From assembly GCA_013396755.1 (NCBI GenBank), contig VWZF01002906.1, positions 403,414 through 467,413 on the forward strand: 64,000 bases of DNA, read 5' to 3'. This stretch comes from Sclerurus mexicanus. Taxonomy: Eukaryota > Chordata > Aves > Passeriformes > Furnariidae. Made by a program: the position numbers and the translations under genes. The notes below the pieces were generated by a model, which made no database searches, was not told the origin of the DNA, and saw only the letters and a list, made by a program, of their open reading frames with translations. This document shows, in pieces, positions 10,690-23,896 of this stretch (position 1 is the first letter of the stretch; each line of letters begins with the position of its first letter).

Positions 10690-13600
10690 AATGCAGAAAT
10701 AACACTAAAGCTAGATGATACAAGATAGCACACTTGAAACTCAGGAGAAAGATTTCTTGTCAAAAGTCAGTGACCTCTCCTTTAAGGAAAATAAGATGCA
10801 TAACTATGTAAGGAAAAAAAAATGGAAACATTTCAAGGTAACATCAGTTATAACACAACTGTTGTTGCAGATATACGTAATATACTTTCTAACTTAGGTA
10901 ACACAGTACTGCTTGTTAGGGCTTTGCTGTGGCATTCTCTCATCTGTTTGCTCTATCCATTTTAATTTTTTTTTCACAGAGATTTCACCAAATTCAACTA
11001 CTTGCAATACCTGAAACAAAATGATTCTGTCAAATCAGAAGGAGGCTTTTGGTTTTTTTTCGTTTGATTGGTGGGTGGGTTTTTTTTTTATGTAGAACCA
11101 CTTTCTCTCTGATATAAGAGACTCTTTCTGGCATTTCAAAGACTCACAAGCCAGAAAATACTATGGAGAATTCTGCAGCATCTCTGCCTTTGAAGTACAT
11201 GTGAGACCATTTTTAAGCAATGAGAAACTGAAGTTCAGGGGGAAAAGTTTCTAATAGGGCCCACATTCTGTTAGATTTTTAACACTCTTCAGAACTACTC
11301 TTCTGAACCTTTTGAGGTTTGCCTATCCCTACTAATTATTTTCATTTTTTACTCTTATGTTGCTAATTTTTCAGTTGTAAATTATTTCAATTGAATATTA
11401 ATTTCAGTTTCCTTGGAACTTAAGAAAAGATTAATGTTAGGAGCTAAGGAGGGACAGGAGTATGAAAGCAAGACAGTTAAAGGATTCAGTTCAGGTAAAA
11501 GTGCCATACAACCTTCCTTTTCTAAGAAATAATTTTAAGCAAATGTCTAGTGGGTAATTAACAAGAAACAACTATTTCACAAATTCAGAGTCTTCTTCTA
11601 CCTACAAAAGGCTCATGGGTAGCTCTTGATTTCCAATAATATATTGATTCAGTGAATCCATTCTGGAAGTAACTTTCAGAATGGGTTTGGTTCCATGTTT
11701 TAGGAGCACAAGAATTAAAAGTAGATTACTGTGTTGTAAGACAAGTCACATGATACTGCTTTTGACTTTCTGATGAATGAAATTCAAAAATTCTCCTTGA
11801 AATCTTTTTTTTTACCTCACACATATATGTGTACAGTTAAAATGTCTCAGTGGGATAATTCTTGATAGCAAACACGATAGGGGAATAAGTGTCCTCTGAA
11901 TAAAAATATTTAGAAATTCAAGTCAGTATTTAGGGATAATATTTTAAATTATTCATCCAGTTCAAGTTGTTGTTTTTTACTCTGCCTTAGAAAAATTATT
12001 TACTGAAGCTTCATTCCCTGATGCTATGAGTGGGAGCCATGAAGCTGTTGTCCTTTACAAAGGGGCTTTGGTGGGAGCTTGCCTGTGGGATATTTCTCTT
12101 CATTTTTATGACCTGATTAGAAGGAAGCTTATTTTGACTTTTTTTTTTATATCTGTCTATATTTCATTCCTACATTCTTGGTTGGCTTTTGGTTCAGGGC
12201 CTTATGTCCTCTGCATATGACTGTTTCTGGCAAATAGCTGTTTCAGTGTCTTAGAATTATTGCCTAGAACTTAGGAACTGCTATAATGGATTAAACCAGT
12301 CATTCATCTAAGCAGGTCAGATCTTTTCATCTCCTATTAATATTGCTGAAAGAAGTAGGTGTTCAGAATTCAAGCAGTCTGTCATGACTGATGTTTTGCA
12401 TAACAAAAGAAAATTAATAGTTCAAAATAAAGAGCTTAAAACTATTGCCTTTCGGCCTTAAGATTAACCATTCACAACATTTCTCTCAAATTAACCCTGT
12501 AAAGCAGTGAGGCTTTATGGAATGTGCATCCTTTTTTCTCTTTTTTTTGAGGGCTACTTCTTTACTATTTGTTCTGGTAATGAAGTTCAAGGCACAAATG
12601 CAGTCACATCTTCAAGAACTACCAGAGCATCCAGGAAACAGCTAGAAGAGAGTTAGCACTTTAATTGTTACATCTAACAAAAGAACAGTAGAAGGGAAAG
12701 CAGAATTACAGGAAAGCAATCTTGGAACATTCTGTTATCTGTAAATTTGAGAAAAGAATTTTGGTTCCTTTTATTTTTTTTTTATTTTTTTTTTTTAAAT
12801 TCTTCCTGTTGTGCTTACTTCTTTTTATTTTTTAATGAAAAAGAGGTGGGATGGTGCCTACCTAAATTAACAGCTGATGTCTTTGGCATCAAAATAAATA
12901 AAAAGCTGGGAAAAAACCAAACCCTAACAACAAATGTGTTGTGACAGACACTCTGCAGCCATGACTCTTCATTTATGGCCAAAGCCATACCATTGGAAAC
13001 AGTCCAGTGTAACATCATATAGAATATTCAGTTTGTTGTTTTTTTTTTTCTGGATGCCAAACTAATTGTTGAATACCAAAAAACATTTATCAGTAACTAA
13101 CAGATTGTGCTTCTAGTTAAAAGTGCTACCGTATTTGTTGTGCATTTTTTTCTTGTAGTATCAGTAGATGTTTGGACTGCAGGCCTTCACACCCAACACA
13201 CCTCTGCTCTTTGATGAATTATGTATAATTTTTTGGAAATTCTTTTTAAAGTTGAGGTGGTTTATCATCCTTTTCAGTTAAAAAATATTCACTGGAAGCA
13301 AAGATATTTCAAGGTCTATATTTCACAGTTGGGAAACACAAACTACACCCTGCCACTGTCAGTCTCTCCATATCTCTCTCTCACACACACCTGATCTGTT
13401 TACATTCAGAACATGACAGACAAGCCATGGATATGATTCGAACAAGGAAAAAATTATATTCTAATAAGGTACTATCATATTCCCACTGAAGCAGTGAAGA
13501 GACACCCACTGGCATTGTTAGGAGTTGAGCCGAATCCCCAGAAACCTCTTCTCTTCATGCAGACTCAGCAAACAGTGAAGAGAGGTCTCTGCAATTGGAT

Positions 13601-14854
13601 GTAGAAGAAGAAAAAAACTGACCATATATTTGGAGACATAATAGATACCCGATACAGTCCTCACTTCCAAAATTCTCTGAACTTCAGCCGCCATTTTTTT
13701 TTTTTAAAGTATTATTTCTTCTAATGTTCATAATAGAATCTAGAAAAAGTGATGTTGACCACTGATATAATCAGTTCAGGCATCTCTGCCTTATATTTAT
13801 GTTTTTATCAGAGAGTAACTATGCCACCAGCTAAGGAGAGGTAGAGTCAGTAACATGAACAGTAACAGATACAGTGAAACCCTCTTAGCTTATTTATTTC
13901 TCTTTTTCTGACTTGAGAATTAAGTACTTTTTCTGATAAATTACACAAATTCATGTTTAAGGTCAGTGGTCGCCTGTTGTTATCGTTGCATTCCTATTAC
14001 TATTTTGGTCTAGATGATTCTGCTTCTGCTGGTTTTACAGAGGTCTTGATGGATACCCTGTGAATAGAGGTATACTGGGTTATCAACAGAACTGTGTATG
14101 TGTTAGAAAGCCAAAAACATTTGCTGTCATATATTTAGCAGCACTTTGCAAAGGGCAAGGTAATTTTGTTCATTATTTTTATTGAGTTTTCTGAAAAAGT
14201 TGGGCACCATTCTGGAGGCTTTCTTCTCCTACTGTCTTCTGTGAAAGCTAGAAGGCCTTCAGGGTATCTTGGGAAAAAATAGCCTACACGAGAAAATCTT
14301 TTAAAGTTGTTTGCTCTTCCCTCTAGAGCAAAACAAGGGTAGATGTTCATCCATTCCTTCATGTTGTTCACTCTCCTTCTCACTTCTCCCTGTCCCACTA
14401 CAACATATTTCTGTAGTTTCTCACCTTTTTTTGCTGAAGAGATTATTTTACATACTCCTTCCCACCTACTTTCAGAAAATACCTGCAAAAGACTAGGTCC
14501 CTGTTTGTTTCTATGTCCTAACCATTAATTTCAGCAAAATATGTCCTGCAGCTTGACTATTCCACACAGTTTACGACAGTTTTTTTATAAATTTGGAACA
14601 ACTTCCAGCAAGCAAAAGTACATACCTCGTGAGATATATTAGTCATACAGAGCCTTGTCTGTGGAACACCTTCAACAATTTGTCAAGCTATTTATCCAGG
14701 TGAAATCAACCAACACAGCATTTCATCCTGACTGATATAATTGGCTGACCTTGAAAGTTAGGATCCACTTTTTTATTTACAAATATATAGTATATAAAAC
14801 ACAGAATGAACTAAGAGTATATAATACAAAAAACAGAGGAGGAAACAAGAAACA
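10690..14854. other. AT-rich non-coding stretch
   Basis: No gene was recognised. It holds T/G tracts near 11048-11090, long T runs near 12771-12796, and a CT/CA microsatellite at about 13374-13390. Open frames of 60-117 codons look like chance frames; several are T-rich, low-complexity translations. Confidence 0.55.
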
Positions 14855-14859
14855 AATTG

Positions 14860-14900
14860 TGGGAAAAATGGGGAAAATGGGGAAAAATTTGGGAAAACTT
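14860..14900 (+). repeat. Short GGGGAAAAT-like tandem repeat
   Basis: About four degenerate copies of a 9-10 bp purine unit (GGGAAAAATGGGGAAAATGG and so on). The plus strand is purine-only apart from T. Confidence 0.6.
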
Positions 14901-15394
14901 TTGGAGGAGAAATTAAGTAATCCAGGTCTGACAGATAAATGGAAGGATAAACATGTCATATAAATCAGCACAATGCACAAATGTTCAGTTCAAAATATAC
15001 AAAGAGAGACCCAGAAGCTTAAAATAAGCACCAAGAATGACAGTACTAACACAGTGGCAAATTATATTACATGGAAACACAACCTGGGCAGTGATGCAAA
15101 TGTTGGAAAAGGCAAATAGATAATAAATTGCAATGACAACATGGATGCAGAAAAGGAGTGTTTTGAAATGATGTTAAACCTTGCACAAATAAGACAAATA
15201 AATACAGGAGATGCTTGGAAAGACTTCTGCCACAGCACATGGGAAACAGAGACAGAGGATCATCCAGACTACACATTGTGGAAAAAGAAATGGCTAGAAA
15301 ACAGACCATCACAGTGACAACTTTCAAAGGACCAGAGACTTTATAATTCAACATTACCTGTGTCTTTTATGTACGGGTTTTCCCCTGTTTAGAT

Positions 15395-15685
15395 TGTAAC
15401 CCCTAGAACCCCCTGCGCACATGTGAAAAGTTCTTCTTGGGTATCCAGCTCCGCCCCCCTCCCAACCTTATTGGATGTATCACCAGTCACTCCCCATTCC
15501 TGGGTTTCCACTGGGTTTGGTCCTCCTGCTCCCTTACTGGCCCCTGTGTCCCCCAAACCACACCACTGCCCCTGAACCTTTACCCAATCACATCCTACCT
15601 CCCAAACCCTGCCTGAAGAGCTTAAATACCCTTGAGTCAAGTAATTAAAGGCTTTTCTATGACCTCTCCACTTCGGGGTGTTACA
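15395..15685 (+). mobile_element. Probable solo ERV LTR (plus strand)
   Basis: A 291-bp C-rich block with near-matching inverted ends: it starts TGTAACCCC (15395) and ends GGGGTGTTACA (15675-15685). Internal LTR landmarks are in the expected order: a TATA-like CTTAAATAC (about 15620-15628), then an ATTAAA polyadenylation-type signal (about 15643-15648), then the 3' end. The short distance between these fits a promoter plus R region. No target-site duplication is obvious (TTAGAT against TCTCTT), so the exact limits are uncertain. The minus-strand open frame across it (15389-15706) is not taken as a gene. Confidence 0.6.
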
Positions 15686-15706
15686 TCTCTTTACTCCTGA
15701 CCACAT

Positions 15707-15724
15707 GGGGATTTCACAATCCCC
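15707..15724. other. Perfect hairpin next to LTR
   Basis: GGGGATT, loop TCAC, AATCCCC: a 7-bp stem 21 bases after the LTR end. It may belong to the leader of the element if internal sequence survives to about 15800. Confidence 0.6.
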
Positions 15725-18700
15725 TCCAGATGCCAGGAGGCCTGGGGAAATGGAGGAGCTGGCTCCCCCTCACAGCTGTTAAGGAGGGAAGTGTCATACG
15801 AAACCAAGATAATGGATTAGTTCTCAGGGACCATTTTTACTGAGGCCCCATGGAAAATCTCTAACCTTTGGCTGTACTTAGGGTTGCGTGAGTTCCAAAG
15901 ATAGGAGAGCACATTCACCATTCACTCCACCGTTAGTTCTCTAAGATCTATGAATAACTGATCAGAACCAATTATGATGGCATGATGCTTATTGTCTCTT
16001 TGGCTTTCACAAACAGATGATAGGTTGTCAAAGATAGCCAGAGAAAAATAGGTATGGTTAATGCAGTCATTGATTGATGGCCGCATGTACTAGGACTTGA
16101 GTGCTCTGGGCTTGATGGTGACATGGGACACAAAAACACCAACATCACAGATTTTCTTTTTTCAAATACAAGTAAACAAATACAGCATTTTACTCTTGTT
16201 CCCAGCAATGTAGTCCATTTTTAGAGGATAGTTGTTAATGACATGCAAATCTTTAACTCCTTCAACCCAGTTCTCTCAACCACTAATTAAAGATGGGAGG
16301 ATTGCAATATATGCATAAACACTAAATATGCAAATTAATCCAGGTTTTCTTCATTATAATGGGAAATTAGGAACAGAGCAATTCAGATTCATTTACAGAT
16401 ATAAGATCAAAAATATTTCTTCCTTTGATGGTAGCAACAATACACAATTTCACTTCAGGCCTTGATTAGAGCTTATCTTATTAAATACAGTACAGAACAG
16501 ATGAAACTGCTCTTCCAAGGACCTGCTGGTTTATAAACTAAAGAACAGATCCTTGAGGAAGAAAAAAATTTTTTCCACTGAAACAGGTGTGACCTGCAGA
16601 TGCTTCAACAATTGTCTAAAATTACAATGAACTCCATGTCATTAATATGTGAGTGCATCAACCAAGTATAAGCTGATTCTCTGAGCAATTATTTTAACCA
16701 TTTTTCTAGTGAAACACAAAGAGACAAATATTTTACTCTATTCCATGCATTTCACATAGTAAACTGATACTGCCTGTGAATATTGCAGTAGCAGCATCTG
16801 TAGGGTGGGTATTCCTTGCTGATATCTTCCCCAGACTGACAGATGCTTATTATTTCAATACCATAACATCAGTTATTAACATTTCAGAAGAGCTATGATT
16901 TAGCTATATGACTAGTTAAAGGAAAAATAGAGGTATTATCCCTCTGCAGTGTCACACATCAGTAGTGTTCAAGGGAAGTAATCCACTAGAGATCTAAGGA
17001 AAAGCAACCATTTTTCTGAAAAAATATTTTATTTTCTCATAAAAAATAGAGGCAGATAGAACTCCTTCATCTATGTATTCATCTATCTAGAGTAATCATC
17101 AGCTTCTTTGTTATTAGGTTGGATAAAAGAATCTTTAATTATTTTAGTAAACTTTGAATGGTAATGCTTGTGCTTATGACTTTTTTATTTGATTGATTTT
17201 AATGTATTTGAAACAGACTAGGATATAATAGAACATCCATATATATACGTTGTACTTTGCAGAATATGTGAATGCTCATTTTTTTCCCATACTGACATTC
17301 TACCATATCAAATGAGATCTTTATTCAGACTTAGAGAAATAAATGGGTTATAAAAATAAGTTTTGAGAACTCCTCCATTAAATAATGAGACACATTATAT
17401 TTATGTACATTTATCAGTGAACATTTCACACCTACATACCTATATAAATGCATAGCTTCAATTTTGCTAAAAATTCTTACTGAAAGCTGAAAGGCATAGC
17501 AAGCTTAATATAATTGGTTTTCCTCAATATTTCGCTAGTAAACTTCCATGGATGAAGTGAAAAAGGGAACAGTTATGGAATCATGTCTACAAAAAGAAAG
17601 GAATGAAACCAAAGCATAATTTGTAAAGTGATCTTTATAATAAAATATCATTTCAGAAGACAAATGCCAGAATCAGACAGAATTGGGGTTTTTTTTCTCT
17701 TCTCCACATGGCCAATGTTCACCACAAACAGTGATCAGTGAGGTACACTTCTGTGAAACCATTCAGTATTTTCTGCAGAAGCCTAGAAGCAATAAGAAAG
17801 AACTTCCAAATTGCACAGAATGCAAAGTTCTATAAAACTTGGAGGTTTCTGATTTAATAAGATTCCAATATCTTTTGACATCTGGCTAGTACATGAATGA
17901 TATCTTTCCAGAGGCTTGTGCTATTAAGGTACCAATCACAACAATGTAGCTTGTACTGGCTTTCCACAAACGCCTTCAAATATGATTGTTCCATGCACTA
18001 CACTGACAGCAAATGAGTGCAGAATGAAACTGGAATTTTAGTCATCAAAATTAATCATTTATAGATCAGACTTAAATAAAAGCCAAAGTACAGAAGCTAT
18101 TCCTTTTCAATATGTTTAGAAATAAATTTTAAAAAATCAGAGCATTTTGACAAACTAGACTTCTTTGTGATGATAAGCAAGATGGTGATACATGACTTCT
18201 TTGAAAGACCTTGAACAATCTCTTGAGAAACCACACCCACTCTGACAGTATGGAAAGTTCAACCAGCAAATCCACCTGTTTGCCAGATGAAAATTATGTC
18301 ATTCCTATACTGAATTTTCTACTGAACATCCTCTATTTTCCTCTGCTTATGGGTTATACTTACAGTGGCAAAATACCATTGTGCCCAACTTCAGCACTAG
18401 GGGAACAGCCATGAGCTGGACCGGTTCTTTGCATAGTAGTTCTGAATTATCTATGTGTATCAATCTCATCCTTATTTTAACTCACAATTGATTCTCTTTT
18501 GTTTTAACTAATCAATGCATTTTACTGAAATATTAAAAGCTTAAGTTAAATCTGATTCTGTACCAGAAGTATCATTTTTTAAAATGTAGACTGACAAATG
18601 AAAAAGAGATAGATTGTCAGTAAAATACGAAACTGTAGGGCTTTGATTCAACAGAAGGAAAATAGCTAGTGTTGACAAAGAATACATCTTCTGAAAGCTG

Positions 18701-19934
18701 TTTTAGTTTGGACATGTGGTTTGTTTAGGTTGCCTAAGCTTTTCTAGTTTTGATGCATAAAGATTCTGTCTTATACTGCAGAATTCATTAATGGCACTTG
18801 CAATCCTCTGACTGCCTTTCTGAAAACACTACATTTGCAAGAAACTTCACTACTGACTACCTGGCTGTAGGCGCATTTAAGCTATATTTCATCTCAGATC
18901 AGAAGTACACTTCTGATGTGTAAGTCCCAAATGTCGCCCCTTGTCACACTTCAGTTGACATTTCAGTGCACATACTGGATTTATTTCATGTGAAACTAAA
19001 CATGGAGATTCTCTCCAGGAGCACAACTAATGGGCTACAGCCACTGAAATGCATTGGTCTGCAGAATTAGACTAAAGTTCAAAGTACATCCTCCAGAGGT
19101 GCCTACTGCTGGCATTCCACTTTACATGGGTGTCTGTGCAGACCTGCAGCCCTAGCTGGCGTATGGCCTTGAAGAACTCATTTAAGGCATGCTGTGTCCT
19201 TTTGAATTCTGGGAGAGCAAAACCCAAAGTATGAACAGTTTTCTCTCCACTTAGTCTATAGATTATGAAAGGCTGATGTTCTGCCCAACCAGCCCATCTT
19301 CCTAATTACATTAATATGAATCAAACAATAATCTTTATACACTGCATTTAAAATATCAGCTCATACAGTCATTATCTGATCATGATCCAAATTGTTTTAC
19401 ACTCTCTAATTCCAAACAAAAATCATCAGAACCCACCCTCCATAACTAAAGTGAGATTTGACACAGACAAAGCCCCACTGAATACAGCAACCATGGGTTT
19501 ATTTTGGTGTGATGAGATCTTCTGCCCCATCCCCACTGTACTGGGATATCACCTGGCTGTCTTGCTGTCACCTTCCACTGCTTCATATAACACAGATGTT
19601 CTGAACACAGACAAAGGACAAGTGCCACAAAAATATGTTTACCTAAATAATGAACAGGTATAATGTGTTAGGCACTAGCAGTTTATATATTTAGGATCTT
19701 GATCATTGGGATGTTCTAATAATTCAATACAACTAAACAATTCTTTTTTCTACAACTAAATTTTAATTTTAAATAACTACAATTACAGGGTTTTAGATCA
19801 ATTAAATTCTTGTATTATTTAATACCTAGCCAAATGCAGAATGTATTTTTCTACTTCTGTTTCTTACCTAACCTTTAACTTGCTTGCTTACCGACTGCAG
19901 TGGTAGGCAGTTTCCTAAAAGGCCTTTCCACTGC

Positions 19935-19956
19935 ATGACTGACTGACTGACTGATT
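19935..19956 (+). repeat. (TGAC)n microsatellite
   Basis: Four to five tandem GACT units followed by two degenerate GATT units. Confidence 0.75.
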
Positions 19957-22417
19957 GATGGTGTGTTCAGTTCAAACACAGATGACCACAGCTTGAAAAG
20001 AGAATTAATTGATAGATGCAAAAAAACCTGTGGCAATCAGCATACTCCCTCTAAGGAAAGTTTTCCTTTTTTCAACTGGTACAAGTAACACACTATCAAA
20101 TTTACCAAGCTTATCTTTAAAAACAAAACAAAAAAATCAATTTCTCTATTCACCCCTCCTATTTTTTACCTACCAAGTTATGTTAAACTACTTCAATTGA
20201 CAAGTTATTCATGTAGTAATTCATTAGATGTCTTCATTCACAGAAAATTTTCTGAAGTCTTTATTTTGCATTTACTCATACTAAGACTGACTTCCCAGTA
20301 ACATTATCGAGATCTGATTAAGTTTTAGTGAAGAGAGTGACAATCACAAATAAAATATATTTAGATCAACTGAAATAAGCCAAATATGGACACAATTTCC
20401 CTTAAATTTGTAGCCAATTCCTTTGACATTATTTTCAGTCTCATAACTTCATATTTTGAAATGTAGCTGTAGGCAAGCGGAAAAAACCCTAAAGATTATC
20501 AAAATTACTTGCATATTAATTTGTAACATTCCGTATTACCTGGAACTAACCTTTTTGCATTTCTTGTTTTTATACAGATAAAATATCATGCCATGTAAAA
20601 ATGACAATGGCCTTTGTCAAAGGTTTGTACTGAAAGAAACGGAAATGTGCATGAAGTCCTAAAACAGTTACAGGGAAGCACAGAAGGCTGTTTGCTAGGT
20701 TAGAGGCAGTCACTTTGGTAGATGGATGGCATTCCAGCTGTATCTACTCTGACAAGATCAGTGTCCCCCATAGTCACCTCCAAATCCCCAAGTGAAAGGA
20801 TAGAGAGAAGCACCTCTGAGACCAAGGCCACTGGAGTAGACTGGTCTTTGTCCACAGTGCTTGGTGTTCAGCCTGGTCTCCTCCTGGCTCTGTGTGGTAC
20901 TTCTGTGGTGCTTAAACAGAATTATTACTTTGAGGGGAGGGTTGTTCAGTTCCAAGTGCCAAAATAATAAGAGGACTTTGTTTCAGCCCTTCAGAGTAAT
21001 ATTTACAGTGTGATGTTCACATTTCATTTCAAGTGCATGGTCTGGGCACTGTGTGTAGACATTTTAGGATATGGAAGGCTTGGTGGTAGAGTGGGGCCAA
21101 ATGGGGTATAGTCATAGTTTTTCCTGTAGGGATGAATAAAAATTACAATGGAAGTTACTTTTCTTTTTTTAAATAAAAGAATATCAGGAGCAATTTTCTA
21201 ACAGATATGATGGGAACAAGAAAATAAATAGATTTTAAAATCAAATTTTCAATTGCACATAAAAAGAATTATAAGAGCTGTTTGCATGCATTGGAAGTAA
21301 ACTTCATTACATGGCCTGAATGGTCCCTTCCAGCCCTGTCTTTCTCTGCTTTGACAGTTTTTTGCTTTTTCCCTGGTATCATCTTCTTTCATTGTTCATT
21401 TGTGCCTGGAGCCTGGCTTCAAAGAGCATTATTTACTGAGGCAAGTGCAACTAAAAGTTTGAATGGCATTTCAAAGGGATTCAAAGCAGTTGCTCTTGAA
21501 TGGCTCCAGGTGAATAGTTTCACCTAGTGAATAGTTTCAAGAATAGTTTGTTTCTTTTCTCTAACCTTTTTATTTCTTCTCTCTCTCTCTGACTGACTTT
21601 CACTCACTGCAGAAGTATAAAGAGACAAGAAGTCTGAAATTAGCACAGCAGGGAAAAGGAAAATGTGAAGAGCCAGGTCGAAGAGCAGGAATTTATAAGA
21701 ACTGGAAAAATAGTAATTAAAATGTGGCAACAAGATCCTTATAGATCCCTCTATGCAGAAAAAACGCACAATTTAAATAAATCTTAAATTTTATGTTACT
21801 TTAAAGGTGTCAATCTTTACCCTTGGAGTAAAAAATAAAATAATTCTCACCTGGCTATATTTTGTCTCAGAAAGTTTCTCTTTACTTACAGTTTTCCAGC
21901 TTTGTAGCTAAATTAATGCCTGGGTTTGGCCTGTGAAGATGATGATATGAGCCTGAACTTTTCAAATTTGTAATGTACTGGTTTAATACTTGCTTGCACA
22001 TGTGATGAATCAGCATTAGCAGATACAATGGGTTTCTTACATCTGTTGCTATGCATCATTGAACCATTTGTGATTAGCATTTGTGTTCAGAATACAGCTG
22101 CCTAAATAACAGATATCAATGTCCTTAGTAGGACTGCCAAAGTAGTTTGGAATTTAGTTGTCCATTTCCTTCTAAGAGTATGTCTTAATGCTCCTGTTGT
22201 GATTAATATTTCAGAGTCAACTACTCATTTACATAAGACTCTTTAGAGTTTTGAGTTTCCAAACTTTTATCTCAGAAAGTGTTCAGTCTTTCAGACCATT
22301 GGTTTTAAGTCAGTGTATCTCCTGAGAACAAGAGATAATAATGCATCTGACAAGGGGAACGTAGGAAATTTTTAGCAGGTCTAGGAAATCCAAAGAGAAT
22401 GTTCATTGTTATAAAAT

Positions 22418-22475
22418 GTGGGGTTTGGGTTTGTTTTGTTTTTTTTTTTTACTTTTTTATTTCCCCCCCCCCCCC
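22418..22475 (+). repeat. G/T tract, poly-T and 13-base poly-C
   Basis: GGGTTTGGGTTTGTTTTG leads into a T run (22439-22450), more T-rich DNA and C13 (22463-22475). Homopolymer lengths here are likely to be unreliable. Confidence 0.75.
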
Positions 22476-23734
22476 AAATCACAAGCCTGAAAACTACTGT
22501 ACAGCAGTACCACATAGAAATGTTACTATTGTGTTGCCATTCAGTCAGAGAGAATAACAAATATCAGAAAAAGAATAGTAAGAATAGTAAGGACATAGTA
22601 TTAACGCTTCTCAATAGTTAATAGTTGGTTTTATGCATGAAAGTCAGTCTGCACCACTTCTTAACATAGACTATTGACATACAATCCCTTTCTTAAATAT
22701 CTTACCTGTAGATAATGAAGAAGAAAATCTGACTTCTTCAAATAAAATCCTAAACCTGCCAAAGTGCAGCATCCTGTTTCTCCTTCATTCAAAACTCTTT
22801 TGAAGAGTCCAAGCAAACCACACACAAAAAAATTGTTGCAGATTGCTGATACACCTGATCATGACTTGTATTTTATACTTTGAGTTCATTTCACAGTAGT
22901 CCGAATACAGCCTTCAGGAACTAATGTTGGCTGGTGTAAAAGGGGCCTGGCAGGCAGCAAGTCATCAGTTTTCCTGCATGGGATGCACACATGACACTTC
23001 ATAAGATTTAGGGAGTGGACTGAGTGGAAGGTGAGGGTAAAAGAGGATTAGGGATTATCAGCCTTATGATATGAAGAATATGGGTTGCATTGTCATAACA
23101 TGAAAACAGAATAACAGCACCATCAGCATATAGCATATGCTATACTAGCTACTGCTTTTGTTCAGATAAGTCTTTTTAATATCAGGATATAAGAGCAGTA
23201 CCCTGGCCTGTGACACTACATATAATCATGATGTTTTTCTACAAAGCTCTTAATGAATTTCACTGATGAAGGATCCTACATTAAAAAATATACTGTGTTC
23301 ACCACAGTATTTGAAGCTGTTTGTTTTCAAAAGCTTGTACTAAAATGCCTAGATTAGCAGAGGAGAGTTCAGTAAGAACTTAAAGTCTAATGAAAAAAAT
23401 GAATATTTTTTTTAATCATAGCAGACAAAGAAATTTGTTAAGTGAAATTTGCACACCAAACATTTCTAAAAATGCAGCACTTGACCTAATGCAGTGTTAT
23501 TTGGGGAAGCTCACTGTTTCTTTACATCTTGGAAAGTTAAAAGTGCTTTGTTAAACAGTTTTCATTCATAAAGATGTGTCATGCTCATCAAATGCTGCAT
23601 TTCTCAACATTTTATATATTCGTTCTTTTCTCATTGTTCTTTTGAACAGCAATTAAATATTGCTTCAGGGCTGTTGTTTTACTGACAGAAATTCTTGAAA
23701 CTGAATTGCTTTTCAATGCACTGCTAAAAGATGC

Positions 23735-23896
23735 TCATTTAAGGTGAACAACAGCTTGGACAGCTTCCCCTCTTGACTGATTGACAATAATGTTGAAAAA
23801 AAGATTTACTTCGGAGGTTTCTGTTTCACAGTCAAATAGCATGCCATATCCAATATACTTGCATTTACATCCAACGGTTCCTTGCCTCGTTGCTTT
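23735..23896 (-). CDS. Candidate terminal coding exon or exon remnant, unrecognised
   Basis: On the minus strand a pyrimidine-rich tract (TTTGTTTTTC...TTTCTTC) and an ACAG acceptor end at 23897. They are followed by 53 codons and a TGA stop (23735-23737). The product contains a closely spaced cysteine cluster, GCKCKYIGYGMLFDCETE, then a hydrophobic NLFFNIIV segment and ends in VVHLK. No initiator is needed if it is a 3'-terminal exon; the frame is closed by TAA just upstream in the presumed intron. A weak AATATA/TATAAA-type polyadenylation sequence lies about 115-125 bases downstream (23610-23622 on the plus strand). I do not recognise the protein family. A chance frame with a chance acceptor, or a pseudogene fragment, remains quite possible. 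Confidence 0.3.
   Translation of the reverse strand, partial: KATRQGTVGCKCKYIGYGMLFDCETETSEVNLFFNIIVNQSRGEAVQAVVHLK

Larger units (their letters stand above)
15726..23734. other. AT-rich non-coding stretch
   Basis: No convincing gene. It contains a TGAC microsatellite (19935-19956) and a T/C homopolymer pair (22439-22475). A locally GC-richer patch at 20722-20967 has an unrecognised 81-codon plus-strand frame. Other frames over 60 codons look like chance or low complexity. Confidence 0.5.

Noticed and set aside
15389..15706. 105-codon minus-strand frame in C-rich DNA
   Set aside because: It coincides with a probable LTR on the plus strand; the frame is open because of base composition.
21300..21345. 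Words resembling the CR1 tail (GGCCTGAATGGTCCCTTCCAG)
   Set aside because: The match is too short, with no ATTCTATG-type end or flanking CR1 sequence.
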